The notes under the pieces: model-generated | What the model was told of the DNA's origin: nothing | The model's database searches: none | Seen by the model: the letters and a program-made list of their open reading frames with translations, nothing else | Shown here: positions 32,956-44,300 of the stretch, one piece after another | Layout of the letters: every line of letters begins with the position of its first letter | Position numbering within the stretch: the stretch's first letter is position 1 | Made by a program: the position numbers and the translations under genes | Origin: Candidatus Omnitrophota bacterium | GTDB taxonomy: Bacteria > Hinthialibacterota > Hinthialibacteria > Hinthialibacterales > JAKPRU01 | NCBI GenBank assembly: GCA_029570205.1 | Contig: JAKQSI010000076.1 | Span: forward strand, 1-58,299 | DNA length: 58,299 nt | Direction: 5' to 3'

Positions 32956-35900
32956 TTATTCGGGTTCAATTTCGATTGTCACAGAACGAATCGTTGAAGT
33001 AGCGGAATCGTGTCGGTGTCGCGCAAATAAACCGTAAAACTGCACATAATCCCCTTTCCCGGCAATGTTTAGATTTCCTTGTGCGCCGGGGACAAAACGC
33101 ATCCAGGGCATGTGGCGCAAGCCGCCTTGTTCATCCCGGTCACACCAGCGCGCGCGGACACCCAAATCGGTACCCTCCGGGATTTCGGCATCCCATGAGA
33201 GTTGTACCCGTTTCCGCTCAAACGGCCCCGCCGGAAAGAGAGCGGACGAATATCCCGCCGCAACAGGGCCGCCGTCTGAGGGCCGCTTGAACTTTACTTT
33301 GTAAAAGGAAACCGGCGCCGATCCGGTCACCGGACGAAGGATGAATGAAAACCGATCCTCTACAATATGATAGGAACCCAGCGGCTGGAAACAATAGCCT
33401 TCGCCGGAATATAGACACTCGACGGAATGAAATTCGGCGTCGTTCTTACACCGAACGGAAAAAACAGCCGTTGCCTGATTAACCCAACCGCTGGAAAACA
33501 TTTCTATAAAAACATCATACCGCCCGTTCGGCGCGGGAACGCTGAATTCAAGATCCCGATTCCCTTCCGCCGGCGTGGTAAAGCAATCGTGCTCTTTCTG
33601 CCACCACCAGTTCTTTGGCACCCGAACGGTGGAGACCGGACTCATGTCGCTTACGTATGTCGGCCGCAATTCGATGTTGTGCTCGTCCAGGTCCCCCTTG
33701 ATACCGATTCCTCGATCCGGAACCCAGCCGGTGTACTCATGGACTCCGGCCGAATACTCCGTTTCATCTTGAACATGGTATAGGAGACGGTTGTTCTCTA
33801 CTGCTGCCTGTGGCATAACCATATCCAGGTACAGATAATGGGGCTTGGAAAGATTATCTCCGATTCCTTTGTCCGTTTCCCCCTTCTCGGCAATGAGATC
33901 ATAGCGATCCAGCTGGACTTCGAGAACATTTTTCCCGGATCGGGACGGAAGAGCGGTCGCGGTTTCGAAGCGGGCTCCCGGTTCGACTCTCGGAAAGATG
34001 TATGAGTACTCCTCTCCATTGAATAACAGGCTCATACGGACGCGTTCGGCCGGACTCTCTCCACGATTATAGCCTTCCGCGCGAATAGGGATGGCCTGTC
34101 CCCATTGGGCCTCCCCGGGCGGAATCAGGTATTGCACCCCATCCCATGGGTCCACAGTCAAATGAGGGAGATCATGAATAGTCAAATGAACCTGATCTTC
34201 ATTATTCGTCTCATCAATCTCCGGGATGGCGCCTTTTGGGTCCGCGACAATTGTTACATCATGGGCGCCAAGCCCGGCAAATCCCGGCATATCCCAGCGC
34301 AGCCGAATATCTACACCATCCCCGGCGCCGATTGTAGAGATCGGTTCGGGGCTTATATAGGTTTTATTCTGAAATCTCTTGATGGTATTGTTATCATCTT
34401 TCGGCCCGTCATACGCGGCAATCTGTACATTATAGGCCGGCGCGTGCCCGATGTTGTACAGGCGGGTCGTAAGGAAGATGGACTGTCCCAGAATCGGGTG
34501 GGCCGGTTCGTATTGCAGCGTGCCGGGTGTAAAGGCCAAGTCGGGCTTTTCGCTGACCAAGACGGGTATCACGGCCACGGTAGCCTGCGGAAGATCGTCA
34601 ATGGCGGCAACTAGCGGAAGGCGGTGGTCACCGGCAGGAACATTCGGCCAAGTCCATACCTGTCGGAGTCTCTGGTCCCGATCTATAACAAAGGTAATTT
34701 GCTCCGTACCGCTCGGAAGACCCACCAGGCGGGCGGCTACAGACGCTGTAGCGGACTCGGTCCTGGCGGCAAACGGGATCGAGATCTTTGTCTCCGTGCC
34801 TTCCGACGGAAAAGACGGGACCAGGTTGATATCCCTGGTAATTGGGAACACCGCTGGGGTGCTGTCGATAACCCATTCTGTAGCGGCACGGTTATCTTCC
34901 TTATTCGATTCGCGAACCTGACCGGTCGGATCAACAAACACTTCCAGCATAGCCGTATGCGAAAGTGTTCCCATCCATAATAATTCTTTTGTGGTCCCCG
35001 AGGGGAGCGCTGGAACCTGTACAATTTCAATGAGCGGACCTGCCCAGACTCGGCATTCGGTCGCAGGCGAATCGATCGGGGACCGGTTTGTAACAACCCA
35101 CCGGACAGATCGCGCCGTGCCTTGCGCAGCGTTCTTTGGAGTAATGCTCAGCTGTTCGAGCGCCAGATTAGGAAGGGCGGTTTCCAGCGTTCGCCCCCCC
35201 CAGAAATCGGTTGTTCCGTCCTGGGATTGCGCGTAAAAACGCACTTTTAACCGCTCGCCTTCCTCCGGAACCGTGAATGTAACTGCATGAGAAAACTCGC
35301 CGGAAACTACCGAGATATCCCTCGCCGTTGCCAGTTCCCGCCCCGGCGCCATGGTCACCGCTAATGTACCGGTTCCTGTAAACTCTGAGGGTCCTTTTCC
35401 CCGGACTGTAAGTGAAACGGTTTCTCCATGCCGGACACGCTCGGGAATGAATTCGAGAGATGTCTCATAAGTCGGAAGAGACAGTCGAGTCAGCGGATCG
35501 CCGAAGGAGATATACTGCCTCAACAGTTCATTCACTTTCGAGACCAGGGAATAATCCAGTCGAGCGGCCTCAATCGCATCTCCCACGATGGTTCGATGTT
35601 CCGTGAAAATGTTTCGGGACAGGTAATGGGCCATGATCTGGTGTTGCTCCGTAGAACCCATATCACTTGGCGACCAGACCGCTATCGCGCCCTTTCGCGG
35701 CTGACGAACCAATTCCTCCGAGAGACAGACGTGAAAAGGAGGGAAATTAAAATTCACATACCCTGTCAGGCAGGACCAATTTACCAGCAGCGGAAGCCGT
35801 CCGTGCTCCTGCAATAGAAGCACTTCGCTGAGTTTCCGATCTGTCCCCATGAAAATCCGCTCATGGGACCACATCTGATTTCCGCCGTGGCCGAAGTATT

Positions 35901-38337
35901 GAAACAAAATACCGCCTTCGTCGAATGCGCGGATAATTGCATCCGTACAGGCGGGGCAATATTTCTCCTCCATTTCATACAGGTGATACAGATAGGGGCT
36001 GGTTACAAGGGGAAAATCAATCTGGTTAATATAAACGTTTTCCAGTTGGGCCGGAATGCTGATCTCCTCCGTTTCCCGCGCGTCGCGTTCGTATGTGTCA
36101 TCACTGATGAAAACGTTTCGTGCGCGCCAGGGACCGACTTCAGGATTCTGTTCAACAAGCAGAACCTTTTCAATCACATTAGCGAGTTCCGGTGTCGATC
36201 TCACGGAAATCCGGCTCAGCAGCATTTCGGGAAGCGTGTCGTCCTGGCCGCCGTAGATCAGCGCATACCACACATCCGAGGCATAGTGTTCCGGCGTATT
36301 CTCCGGTACATAAGTGGGGAGAAGATCTGCAATTCCGGTCTGGTAATTGTCGCGATGATCCCACGAGCAATCTCCGATCAGTACGACATACTGGGGCAGA
36401 GGCGGGGTCCATGCGCAGAGCGTGTAACCCAGGAAATCCTTGATCGACCTGCAGCTCGGTTGCCCGAAACTCCATTCATCATAGATATCTTGAACATCCA
36501 CTACCTGTACCCGATACCCTTGCCGGTTTCGCCATTCCAGCCATGAGTCCAGAACGGGATCGATAAACATTGCATGGCTGATGACTAACACGTCGGCGGA
36601 GTTGTCCGGTGCATGAAGAGTTGTAGCGTTATCCCGCACCACGGATTCCGGAACAGGCAGGTCCCGAGGATCAAATAGGTGAAACTCCATGCCCCCGGTT
36701 GCCGTCGCTATAAAAGAAACCAGGTTCTCCCTGTGTTCCGCTGTCCCGGTCCAGTCGATGAAGTTCCCATTAGGGGTTTCGGCAAGAAGCATGGGCTGCA
36801 CGGTCTCTGTGCAGTCGGCCACCGGCAATCGCATCGGAACACCTGTCGCCGGTGACACAAAACTGAATGCTCCATAACGCAACGTCAGGTCTCGTTGATA
36901 TTGGATTTGATAGGCGGCCAGAAACACCCGGCGGATATCATCGGTCTTTGTGTGAAGCGGAGTTGACGGCTCCTGATTCGGAGTGGCCTGGGGCAGGAAT
37001 ATTCCCACGGTGGTAGACGAAATCGCATCCGATGCGGCAATTACCAATCCAAAAATATCCTCCCGATCCGGCTGAATTGTTTCTACGGATTCGGAGCCCC
37101 CGGCTTTCAAAGTAACGGTTTGCGGAACCCGTTCGCGATTGAACAGGCGAACGCTGAAGTGGACGGGGGAATCGGCGGACCGACCGGGTGCGTGGAGTGG
37201 AACCTCATATTCCTGTCCCAAGGCGGCCCAGAACCACTCATAGTCCTGATGAGTTTTTCGACCCAGCTGATGGTCTTCTTCGAAATAGAGCGTATCGGTA
37301 ACCGATCGAACGAGGATCGCATCTCCGGTTCCTTCCAATACACCGGGGGAAGCGGCTAATTGAGGGAGATCGGTGTCGCCCCACACCAGCCAAAACACAG
37401 TATCCCTTGTGTAAGGGGAATCGGTTCGCCGCGCTCGAAAGACAATACGGGTGTCAGGCCCGAAACGATTATCTTTCGCATTTGTCGTGAGAAACGCGCA
37501 GGACTTACCCTGTGACCACAACGACAGCGTCGACAGGTCAATCGCGGCCGGTGAAAGACCGACTTTTTCGATGTCTTTCATCCCGACTGCATAAAGGCCA
37601 TCTCCACGGGTAAGGAGCTTAACCGCGTTTTCGCGTCGGACTCGTTCGCCAAGTCCGGCCTGGGGAATCCCGATGCTCCCGGACCAACCGGCTTCCAACG
37701 GGGGGGGTACATTGTCGGGTCGTGTCCGATAAAGATTGACCGATTCATGATTCAGTAGAAGATGCCGGTAGAGGGAAGGAAATCCGCCTGGAAATGACTG
37801 CTCACTTTGCGGTGGAAGAAGACTTCGCGCGGAGTTGACAAAACGGATGGTCAACTCTAATTCACGGATGAAAATCCGCTTCCCGGCATACTGGGTATTC
37901 GATACACGAGCAAGAAAGTTGGGATTTATGACTACCTTAACGACCCGGACTTCATGGAAAAAAAACTCTGTCCGTCCTGTTGTTTCTCCGGCCTGGTTCA
38001 GGATATCCTGGATTTGTTTGAGATTCTCATCCGAGGCGCTCTGGGAGTCCCCCGCGATAACTGTGCGATCACCCTGGGCCGGCCCGATTTCTACACACCA
38101 TCGGTCATAAGTAAACTCCCTCTCACCGGAGAACGGAACCGCCAGATAAACCTCTTCGGGCGGGTAGTCACTGTCCGGCCGGGGCCACTCAAAAAGCAGT
38201 CGGATCCGCTCTGCGGAAGATTCCAGTAGTCGGCAGTATTCCGGTTCGGAGAAAGCGGTGGTTCGGAATGGGTTTTGTCCGATTGCAACGGAACTCAAGA
38301 AAGGCAGGACTATCGTTGCGCACAAACCACGAAGCAT
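32956..38337 (-). CDS. Very large C25-family (gingipain-like) peptidase with CARDB repeats
   Basis: About 1,793 residues from the ATG at 38337, where the signal peptide M-L-R-G-L-C-A-T-I begins; the open frame extends 29 codons upstream into argC, and a TTG at 38349 is another option. The catalytic dyad of family C25 is visible: His817 in Y-F-G-H-G-G-N and Cys856 in N-W-S-C-L-T-G. After it come several CARDB-like beta-sandwich repeats (ending D-N-R-A-A-T-E and N-N-E-D-Q-V-H) to about residue 1500, then C-terminal beta domains. It is exported and probably acts at the cell surface. No T9SS C-terminal sorting domain was recognised. Confidence 0.82.
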   Translation of the reverse strand: MLRGLCATIVLPFLSSVAIGQNPFRTTAFSEPEYCRLLESSAERIRLLFEWPRPDSDYPPEEVYLAVPFSGEREFTYDRWCVEIGPAQGDRTVIAGDSQSASDENLKQIQDILNQAGETTGRTEFFFHEVRVVKVVINPNFLARVSNTQYAGKRIFIRELELTIRFVNSARSLLPPQSEQSFPGGFPSLYRHLLLNHESVNLYRTRPDNVPPPLEAGWSGSIGIPQAGLGERVRRENAVKLLTRGDGLYAVGMKDIEKVGLSPAAIDLSTLSLWSQGKSCAFLTTNAKDNRFGPDTRIVFRARRTDSPYTRDTVFWLVWGDTDLPQLAASPGVLEGTGDAILVRSVTDTLYFEEDHQLGRKTHQDYEWFWAALGQEYEVPLHAPGRSADSPVHFSVRLFNRERVPQTVTLKAGGSESVETIQPDREDIFGLVIAASDAISSTTVGIFLPQATPNQEPSTPLHTKTDDIRRVFLAAYQIQYQRDLTLRYGAFSFVSPATGVPMRLPVADCTETVQPMLLAETPNGNFIDWTGTAEHRENLVSFIATATGGMEFHLFDPRDLPVPESVVRDNATTLHAPDNSADVLVISHAMFIDPVLDSWLEWRNRQGYRVQVVDVQDIYDEWSFGQPSCRSIKDFLGYTLCAWTPPLPQYVVLIGDCSWDHRDNYQTGIADLLPTYVPENTPEHYASDVWYALIYGGQDDTLPEMLLSRISVRSTPELANVIEKVLLVEQNPEVGPWRARNVFISDDTYERDARETEEISIPAQLENVYINQIDFPLVTSPYLYHLYEMEEKYCPACTDAIIRAFDEGGILFQYFGHGGNQMWSHERIFMGTDRKLSEVLLLQEHGRLPLLVNWSCLTGYVNFNFPPFHVCLSEELVRQPRKGAIAVWSPSDMGSTEQHQIMAHYLSRNIFTEHRTIVGDAIEAARLDYSLVSKVNELLRQYISFGDPLTRLSLPTYETSLEFIPERVRHGETVSLTVRGKGPSEFTGTGTLAVTMAPGRELATARDISVVSGEFSHAVTFTVPEEGERLKVRFYAQSQDGTTDFWGGRTLETALPNLALEQLSITPKNAAQGTARSVRWVVTNRSPIDSPATECRVWAGPLIEIVQVPALPSGTTKELLWMGTLSHTAMLEVFVDPTGQVRESNKEDNRAATEWVIDSTPAVFPITRDINLVPSFPSEGTETKISIPFAARTESATASVAARLVGLPSGTEQITFVIDRDQRLRQVWTWPNVPAGDHRLPLVAAIDDLPQATVAVIPVLVSEKPDLAFTPGTLQYEPAHPILGQSIFLTTRLYNIGHAPAYNVQIAAYDGPKDDNNTIKRFQNKTYISPEPISTIGAGDGVDIRLRWDMPGFAGLGAHDVTIVADPKGAIPEIDETNNEDQVHLTIHDLPHLTVDPWDGVQYLIPPGEAQWGQAIPIRAEGYNRGESPAERVRMSLLFNGEEYSYIFPRVEPGARFETATALPSRSGKNVLEVQLDRYDLIAEKGETDKGIGDNLSKPHYLYLDMVMPQAAVENNRLLYHVQDETEYSAGVHEYTGWVPDRGIGIKGDLDEHNIELRPTYVSDMSPVSTVRVPKNWWWQKEHDCFTTPAEGNRDLEFSVPAPNGRYDVFIEMFSSGWVNQATAVFSVRCKNDAEFHSVECLYSGEGYCFQPLGSYHIVEDRFSFILRPVTGSAPVSFYKVKFKRPSDGGPVAAGYSSALFPAGPFERKRVQLSWDAEIPEGTDLGVRARWCDRDEQGGLRHMPWMRFVPGAQGNLNIAGKGDYVQFYGLFARHRHDSATSTIRSVTIEIEPE

Positions 38338-38389
38338 AAAACGACACAAGACGGTTATCCTCGCTTCCCTACGAGATAATGGAACCTGC

Positions 38390-39433
38390 TTACAAACGCG
38401 CAGGCCAGATTCCTGTACGCTCATCCAACCCTGCCAGAAGATTCATGTTCTGAACAGCCTGCGAAGAGGCTCCTTTGCCGGTGTTGTCCAGGGCCGCCAG
38501 GATCACCCATTTACCGGTACGCGGATCTTCGTGTACCGAGATATCGCAAAAATTGGTGAGTTGGACAGAATGCAATACCGGGGCCTCTCCCAGCGGCAAC
38601 ACGCGGACAAACGGCTCACCGGCATACGTGTCGGCATAGAGGCGGTGGAGATCATCGAGTGAATAATTCCCCGATTTCTCGCCGAACAGGGTGGCCAGTA
38701 TCCCCCGCCGAATGGGCAGGAGATGCGGCACAAAAGTCAGTCGGACCGTTCGCCCGGAAACTCGGTTTAAAATATCCTCCATCTCCGGAGTGTGACGGTG
38801 ATTCGCGATCTTGTAGGCCTTGAAGTTTTCCGCTACTTCCGGGTAGTGAAAGGCCAGGGACGGGTGTTTCCCCGCGCCGGTTACGCCGGATGCGCAGGAG
38901 GCGATCATCCCGTCCGGCTCGATTGCCCCGGCTTTCACAGCCGGATACAGGCCGAGAATCACTGTCGTTGAGTAGCAGCCCGGATTCGCCACCAGCTGCG
39001 CCCGTGGGATCTCCGCGCGAAACAGTTCCGGCAAACCGTATACCGCTTTTGCACACCATTCCGGAGAGGTATGCCTGCCCCCGTACCATTCGTCATGAAG
39101 CGCCGGATCTTTGAAACGGTAATCTCCGGCGAAATCAATGACTTGAATACCCTTTCCCAGATACGCCGGGGCCAGTTTCATAGCCACCTTGTCCGGGGTC
39201 GCCAGAAATGCAATGTCAATTCCATCGGGGATCGGCCCACCGGCGGGTTGGATTTGGACAGGGCAAAGCCCACGCAACTCGGTCCAGACGGCTCCGACAT
39301 CGGTCGGTTTGTCGACATCCGCGGCTGTCAGGGAAACAATCTCTGTGTTCGGGTGTTGCAGGAGAATCCGCAGGAGATCTCCCCCTGCGTATCCTGTCGC
39401 TCCTATAATTTGAATTCGAATTGGATTGGACAT
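38390..39433 (-). CDS. argC: N-acetyl-gamma-glutamyl-phosphate reductase
   Basis: 347 residues from the ATG at 39433, where the Rossmann motif I-I-G-A-T-G-Y-A-G starts; the longer frame upstream is not conserved-looking. Catalytic Cys is in V-A-N-P-G-C-Y-S-T and H in K-H-P-S-L-A-F-H-Y. It reduces N-acetylglutamyl phosphate in arginine synthesis. No other arg gene is in the window, so it is an isolated copy. It is followed by the C25 gene after about 52 bases. Confidence 0.95.
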   Translation of the reverse strand: MSNPIRIQIIGATGYAGGDLLRILLQHPNTEIVSLTAADVDKPTDVGAVWTELRGLCPVQIQPAGGPIPDGIDIAFLATPDKVAMKLAPAYLGKGIQVIDFAGDYRFKDPALHDEWYGGRHTSPEWCAKAVYGLPELFRAEIPRAQLVANPGCYSTTVILGLYPAVKAGAIEPDGMIASCASGVTGAGKHPSLAFHYPEVAENFKAYKIANHRHTPEMEDILNRVSGRTVRLTFVPHLLPIRRGILATLFGEKSGNYSLDDLHRLYADTYAGEPFVRVLPLGEAPVLHSVQLTNFCDISVHEDPRTGKWVILAALDNTGKGASSQAVQNMNLLAGLDERTGIWPARL

Positions 39434-39666
39434 GAATTCTCTCAGCTTCAAAAAGGAATGAAATACCAAAAACATTACTATAGGCATCGGAAATATAATT
39501 GTCAAAAGTGCCCGGAACTGTGTGTGCGACGTAAATGCAGGTAAGCGAGCCAGGCGGCACGGGAAGCCCAACATCCTTCCTATTCGCTCCCCGTACGGTC
39601 CACCCCATCCCGACCGTTTCCGGCGTTGCCTGGTCACCGGATGATTTTACAAAAGAACCGGCCTCT

Positions 39667-41097
39667 TTATTCCGGTCTGTGATATTCCTGTCCCACCGGG
39701 TTTGCATCGCCTTCCGAGCGCTGATCGAACCACTTGTCGATCTTATCCCGCAGTTCGATCCGAATGGTTTTGTGGAACGGGTCTTCGGCGACATTACGGT
39801 CCTCACGCGGATCGAGAATCATGTTGTACAATTCATGCGGGCCGCCGTCGGCGCGATGTACATATTTCCATTCCGCTGTGCGGATCATACGTGTTCGCCC
39901 GTATTCGCCGTAGATGACATCGTCCCATTCGGCGTTCTCGCCTTTCAGTAACGGTGCATAAGTGTGTCCGGCATAACGCGGTCCCTGCGGCATAGACAAT
40001 CCTGCCAGGTCCAGAATCGTCGGCATGAAATCGTACGCGCTGACTAACCGGTCCTGTACTGCCCCGGCCGGCAACATTCCGGGGCAACGGAAAATCAGTG
40101 GAATCAGCATGGATTCCTCATACATATTGCGTGGATTCGAGGCATTTCCCTTCCCCCACAATCCGTTATGCCCGCATTGGAATCCCTGGTCACTGGCATA
40201 AATTACTATCGTGTTCTTGTCGATTCCTTTCTTCGCAAGCCCCTCCATGATTCGACCCACACCGGCATCGACGGCAGAAATCGAGGCGAAATACTTCTCT
40301 AAAGTTTTGGTATCGCCGATTTGATTGATGTTTGCCGAGGCCCATGGATGCACGGGTTCCCTGGGGATGGAATCAAACGGACAATCTCGATACAGGCTTC
40401 CGAATGGTTCCGGGTGAACCGCGCTATCCCAGGGGCTGTGCGGCGCGTTGTATTGCACGCTGAGGAAGAACGGTTTCTCACAGGATTGTTCAATGAAATC
40501 CGTTGCGTGGTTGGTAATATGGTCGGTAATGTAACCTGGAACCTTTTCCGTCTTGCCCTGCCAAATCATCTCCGGATCGTTGTAAGGACTGGAGCCGCCG
40601 GGAATCGCGAACCAGTAGTCGAAACTCTTGTGCGGGTGAAGGCTGTCGCCAAGATGCCATTTACCGGACAGGCCGCAACAGTAGCCGTTCTGCGCCAGGA
40701 CCTCGGTCAGGAGAGTGAATCGATCAACTAGACATCGTGCGCGGGGGCCGACATTTTCATTTTTGATCCAGTCGTGAATGCCGTGCTGCGAGGGAATCAG
40801 CCCCGTCATAAATGTCGCCCGGCTGGGCGAGCAGACGGGGGTTGTAGCGCAGGCGTGGGAAAATCGCACCCCCTCGGCGGCGAGACGGTCGATATTGGGC
40901 GTTTGGATTTCCAGGTTACCGTAACAGCCGAGCGCCCATTGTCCCTGGTCGTCTGTCATAATGAAAACGATATTCGGGCGGTTCTCGGCCGCTTCCGAGG
41001 AAGGAGCGGAGGCCATGCGCCCCAGAGACAGGGCAAATCCGCCTGCCAATGAGGTTCCAAGGAGATCGCGACGGGATATCTGGGGGTGTTCGGTCAT
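39667..41097 (-). CDS. Tat-exported sulfatase, second copy
   Basis: A 476-residue sulfatase with twin-arginine signal (S-R-R-D-L-L-G-T). The formylglycine motif is C-S-P-S-R with Cys89, and metal ligands include M-T-D-D-Q-G (D49, D50) and Y-A-S-D-Q-G-F. The G-K-W-H-L-G-D motif is present. It differs clearly from the sulfatase at 12022-13485, so substrate likely differs. Overlap with argC is absent (233 bases between). No anaerobic or aerobic maturase gene is in the window. Confidence 0.93.
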   Translation of the reverse strand: MTEHPQISRRDLLGTSLAGGFALSLGRMASAPSSEAAENRPNIVFIMTDDQGQWALGCYGNLEIQTPNIDRLAAEGVRFSHACATTPVCSPSRATFMTGLIPSQHGIHDWIKNENVGPRARCLVDRFTLLTEVLAQNGYCCGLSGKWHLGDSLHPHKSFDYWFAIPGGSSPYNDPEMIWQGKTEKVPGYITDHITNHATDFIEQSCEKPFFLSVQYNAPHSPWDSAVHPEPFGSLYRDCPFDSIPREPVHPWASANINQIGDTKTLEKYFASISAVDAGVGRIMEGLAKKGIDKNTIVIYASDQGFQCGHNGLWGKGNASNPRNMYEESMLIPLIFRCPGMLPAGAVQDRLVSAYDFMPTILDLAGLSMPQGPRYAGHTYAPLLKGENAEWDDVIYGEYGRTRMIRTAEWKYVHRADGGPHELYNMILDPREDRNVAEDPFHKTIRIELRDKIDKWFDQRSEGDANPVGQEYHRPE

Positions 41098-41345
41098 GTT
41101 CCTGTTCTCTCTTTGAAGGATAAATGGATGGAACTATGGTTGCATAAATGCGGGGAGGGAACCACGGGGGGCTGGTTCAACAAAAGGAAATAGTTTGGAC
41201 GAGACCGATACCACACCACCGACAGGATGCCGGCGCCGCCCGGAATAAACCCTCCCCCCCAACTCTCTCCCAAAGGGGGAAAAAGAAAGTACAGTCGGAG
41301 AGAGCAAGGGAAAAAATCAGCCTCCCTCAGAGGGACAGAGCGAGA

Positions 41346-44300
41346 TTAAGCTTGCCGGAGATTCGCCTTCAGATACTCCTCACCGGCAATTGCAAAACTG
41401 CGCAATACAATCCGGTCACTGCCCCCAATGACTTCCCAGTTGATCTCACGATCCTCACGTTTGGCCTTCAGTCGCTCGTTCTCTTCCTCGCGCAAGGTAT
41501 AACGATCCCATAATCCGACACCGACATTCGGCTCAAGGTGAATAAATTTCCAATCGACTATCTCCCCCTCAAATCGGCCCTGTTCATCCTGCAAAATTAC
41601 CTTCGAACCGATTCTCTTCCCGTTTTCATCGTACTCCGGCTCAATATCTACCAGCCGTCCCCTTCGCTGGAAAACCGGCGTGGCCAGGTAATCCAGCATC
41701 AGGTACGGCGGCCACCCGTAAGAAACACCGCGCAGATCCTCGCCGACCTCCCGTCCACGCTCCTCCCGGTATGTTTTGGCGTACTTCTTAGCAAAACGCG
41801 CCATGGCCTCCATTACCTTCGGCGCTTGCTCTTCGAGTTTCGGGCGCAACTGACCGCGAAACCGCTCCTGAACCAGCTCATCCCGCAGCGGCTCCAGTGT
41901 GCCGCCGCGCCCGACATTAGTCGCCACCTGAAGGCTCATCAGGATAATGGCAAATGCGGTCTGATACGGCTCCTCCGGTTCCGAGGAGCAAACGACTATT
42001 CGCAGCGAGCAGTAAATCTGCGAGCGCGGGCAGGTGTCCCGATTTACCGGCATGTTCCATTCGAGGATCTGTCGATCCACAAACGAACGCATCAGATCGT
42101 CGCTCGCCCAGAACTCCGGCGAGGTGAGTACGGCCGCCTGAATGACTACATTCTGAGACCGCGAGACATCATAGACAAACTCGGCTGCCTGGCGGACCGT
42201 CGCCGCATCGACCCGCCCATGAGCGTCCTGCATTTCAAATACTTTCAGATTCCGAGCGCCGGATTCCGCCGCGCCTTTAATCAATACAATCGGATGTTCC
42301 TCCGCGAACTTGCGAAGCCCGATATAGCCGTCACCGGAAATCCCGTTTTCAATTCGAGCGAGGATGTCCTTCGCTGAAAGCCCTTCGTTGTAAGCCCTTT
42401 TCCAATCCATTTCCGGTGGAAGATCCACACCGCTCTTTCGGTCGTAAATCTCCGGATAAAGAGACTTGTCGTAAGTAATATCTGAAAAAATCAGCGATTG
42501 AACGGTCGCCGGAAACCCGGCATCCTCCAGTTCGCCGGATTCATAGATCGAGAGACCGTGATAGGGGATAACCGATCCCACCGTTACAGGACGGGTAAAT
42601 CGAACGGCGAGACGAATCCCCTTCGGCTGAAGCCGCCCCGATTTCTCCTCCGCCTCGAGTACCGATTTAATCTCCTCATCGGACAGCCCGCGATGCCGCC
42701 GAAGCGCCTCCGCAAATTCGTCGCGGGTGACATACAGATGCGCGCCGTCGACTACAAGGCTCGGCTTTCTAGTCCCCTGATTCGTTACAAATCGCCCGAA
42801 CCGAGTAATCAAGACATTCGCGCCGCACCTCCCCGCCTCGAGCAAATCGCGATTCAGTGTCGGCCCCTCCCGTAACGCACGCGAAACATGCGTCCGCCCT
42901 ACCGGAAACAGGAACGCGAGATTCACCCGCTCATCCGCGGCAATGATATCCGGATCGAATTTCTCAAAAACGACAGGGATCGGAAATCCATCGCTGCGCA
43001 TGAAACAGATTTCGCGCAGTTGATTGTAGGCGCGCCACCGGCGTTCTGTCGCTGTCGGTGCATCGGCCCCGATGCCCGGCAACTCGTTTGTTCCTGCGAA
43101 ATCTCCAAGCAAATGATTCCGTTCGGAGGCCGGGCAATCGGCTAATTCGGTTCGATAGATCAACAGGTTACGGATGTACTCATACAGCCGGCGATGATGT
43201 TTCACCGCCAATTCGTACCGCTCTTCAGGCGTAAGACAAAGGAATCCCGAACCGCGCGAATACGCCCAGGGCCAGTATTCGCACCGGTGATCGTTCACCG
43301 TCTCCGCGAAGAAATCGGTCAGATTTTTCCAGAATACCCTCTGGTCGTATTCGCCGCGCGCCTGATAGACAAATTCCAATGTCTGAGCCAGCGCAAATGT
43401 TACATAAAAATACTCGATGCCCTCGGCGATCATGGCTAATTTCCCCTTATCGCCTTCCGCGGCCTCCGCCACACGCGCCAAATCACCGATGTTTTCGTAT
43501 CCGCCCGCGATTTTCTTCCAGTCTTCCAGGACGATTTCCCGGCCCGAGAACACCACTCCGAGGTCCTCCGAAATGCGTTCTCGGAGTACACGATTCTCCG
43601 CAGGAACGACGGCATCCGCCAGCGCCACGAGGGCGTTACGGGTATGGGCGATTAACATTCCAAACTCGTGATTAAGGTGAGACAACCATTCAAGCGAACG
43701 GTCTCCCGCTTCCCCTCTGAGGGCCTTCTCCAGGTCGATCCCCATCCGATCCATTACCTGACGGGCCTTCTGCGAATACGAACCGAACGGCTCTTGTTGT
43801 GCGGAATCGAATGCGGATTGAAATCCTTTCTCGCGATTAGAGAACGCCTGAGCGCGCATCGCCCGCTGCTGGAGTGCGCGACGACGTTCCAGGGCTTCCG
43901 CCGCCGCTACCTCTACCGCCTTGCTGGAGGATTCAACTAACTGCTGCTGCTTGAACTGCTGCGTTTCGGGAACGTATTTGTAGCGAACCAGCGCTTTCAT
44001 CAGCCGATCCATTTCACGCGGTGTGAACGGTTCTTGAGGTGTCGAGCGCGGCCCGTCGAATACAATCGCCGGTCGGCGCTCCCGCCGCCGAATCCCTTCT
44101 ACGCCCTTTTCAAAGATCGTCCGCATTTCACAAACCCGCGCTTCCGGCTCGCCGGTCACCACAAAGATTCCGCCGATTCCCGCTATCCAGGTTCCGAAAT
44201 CCAGATGCGATAACGGAAGCCCGGCAGACAATTTTGCCGACGCCTGGCTGATAAACGCATCACCTTCACGCCAGGTTCCGTATCGCTTCAGGCGTTCCTC

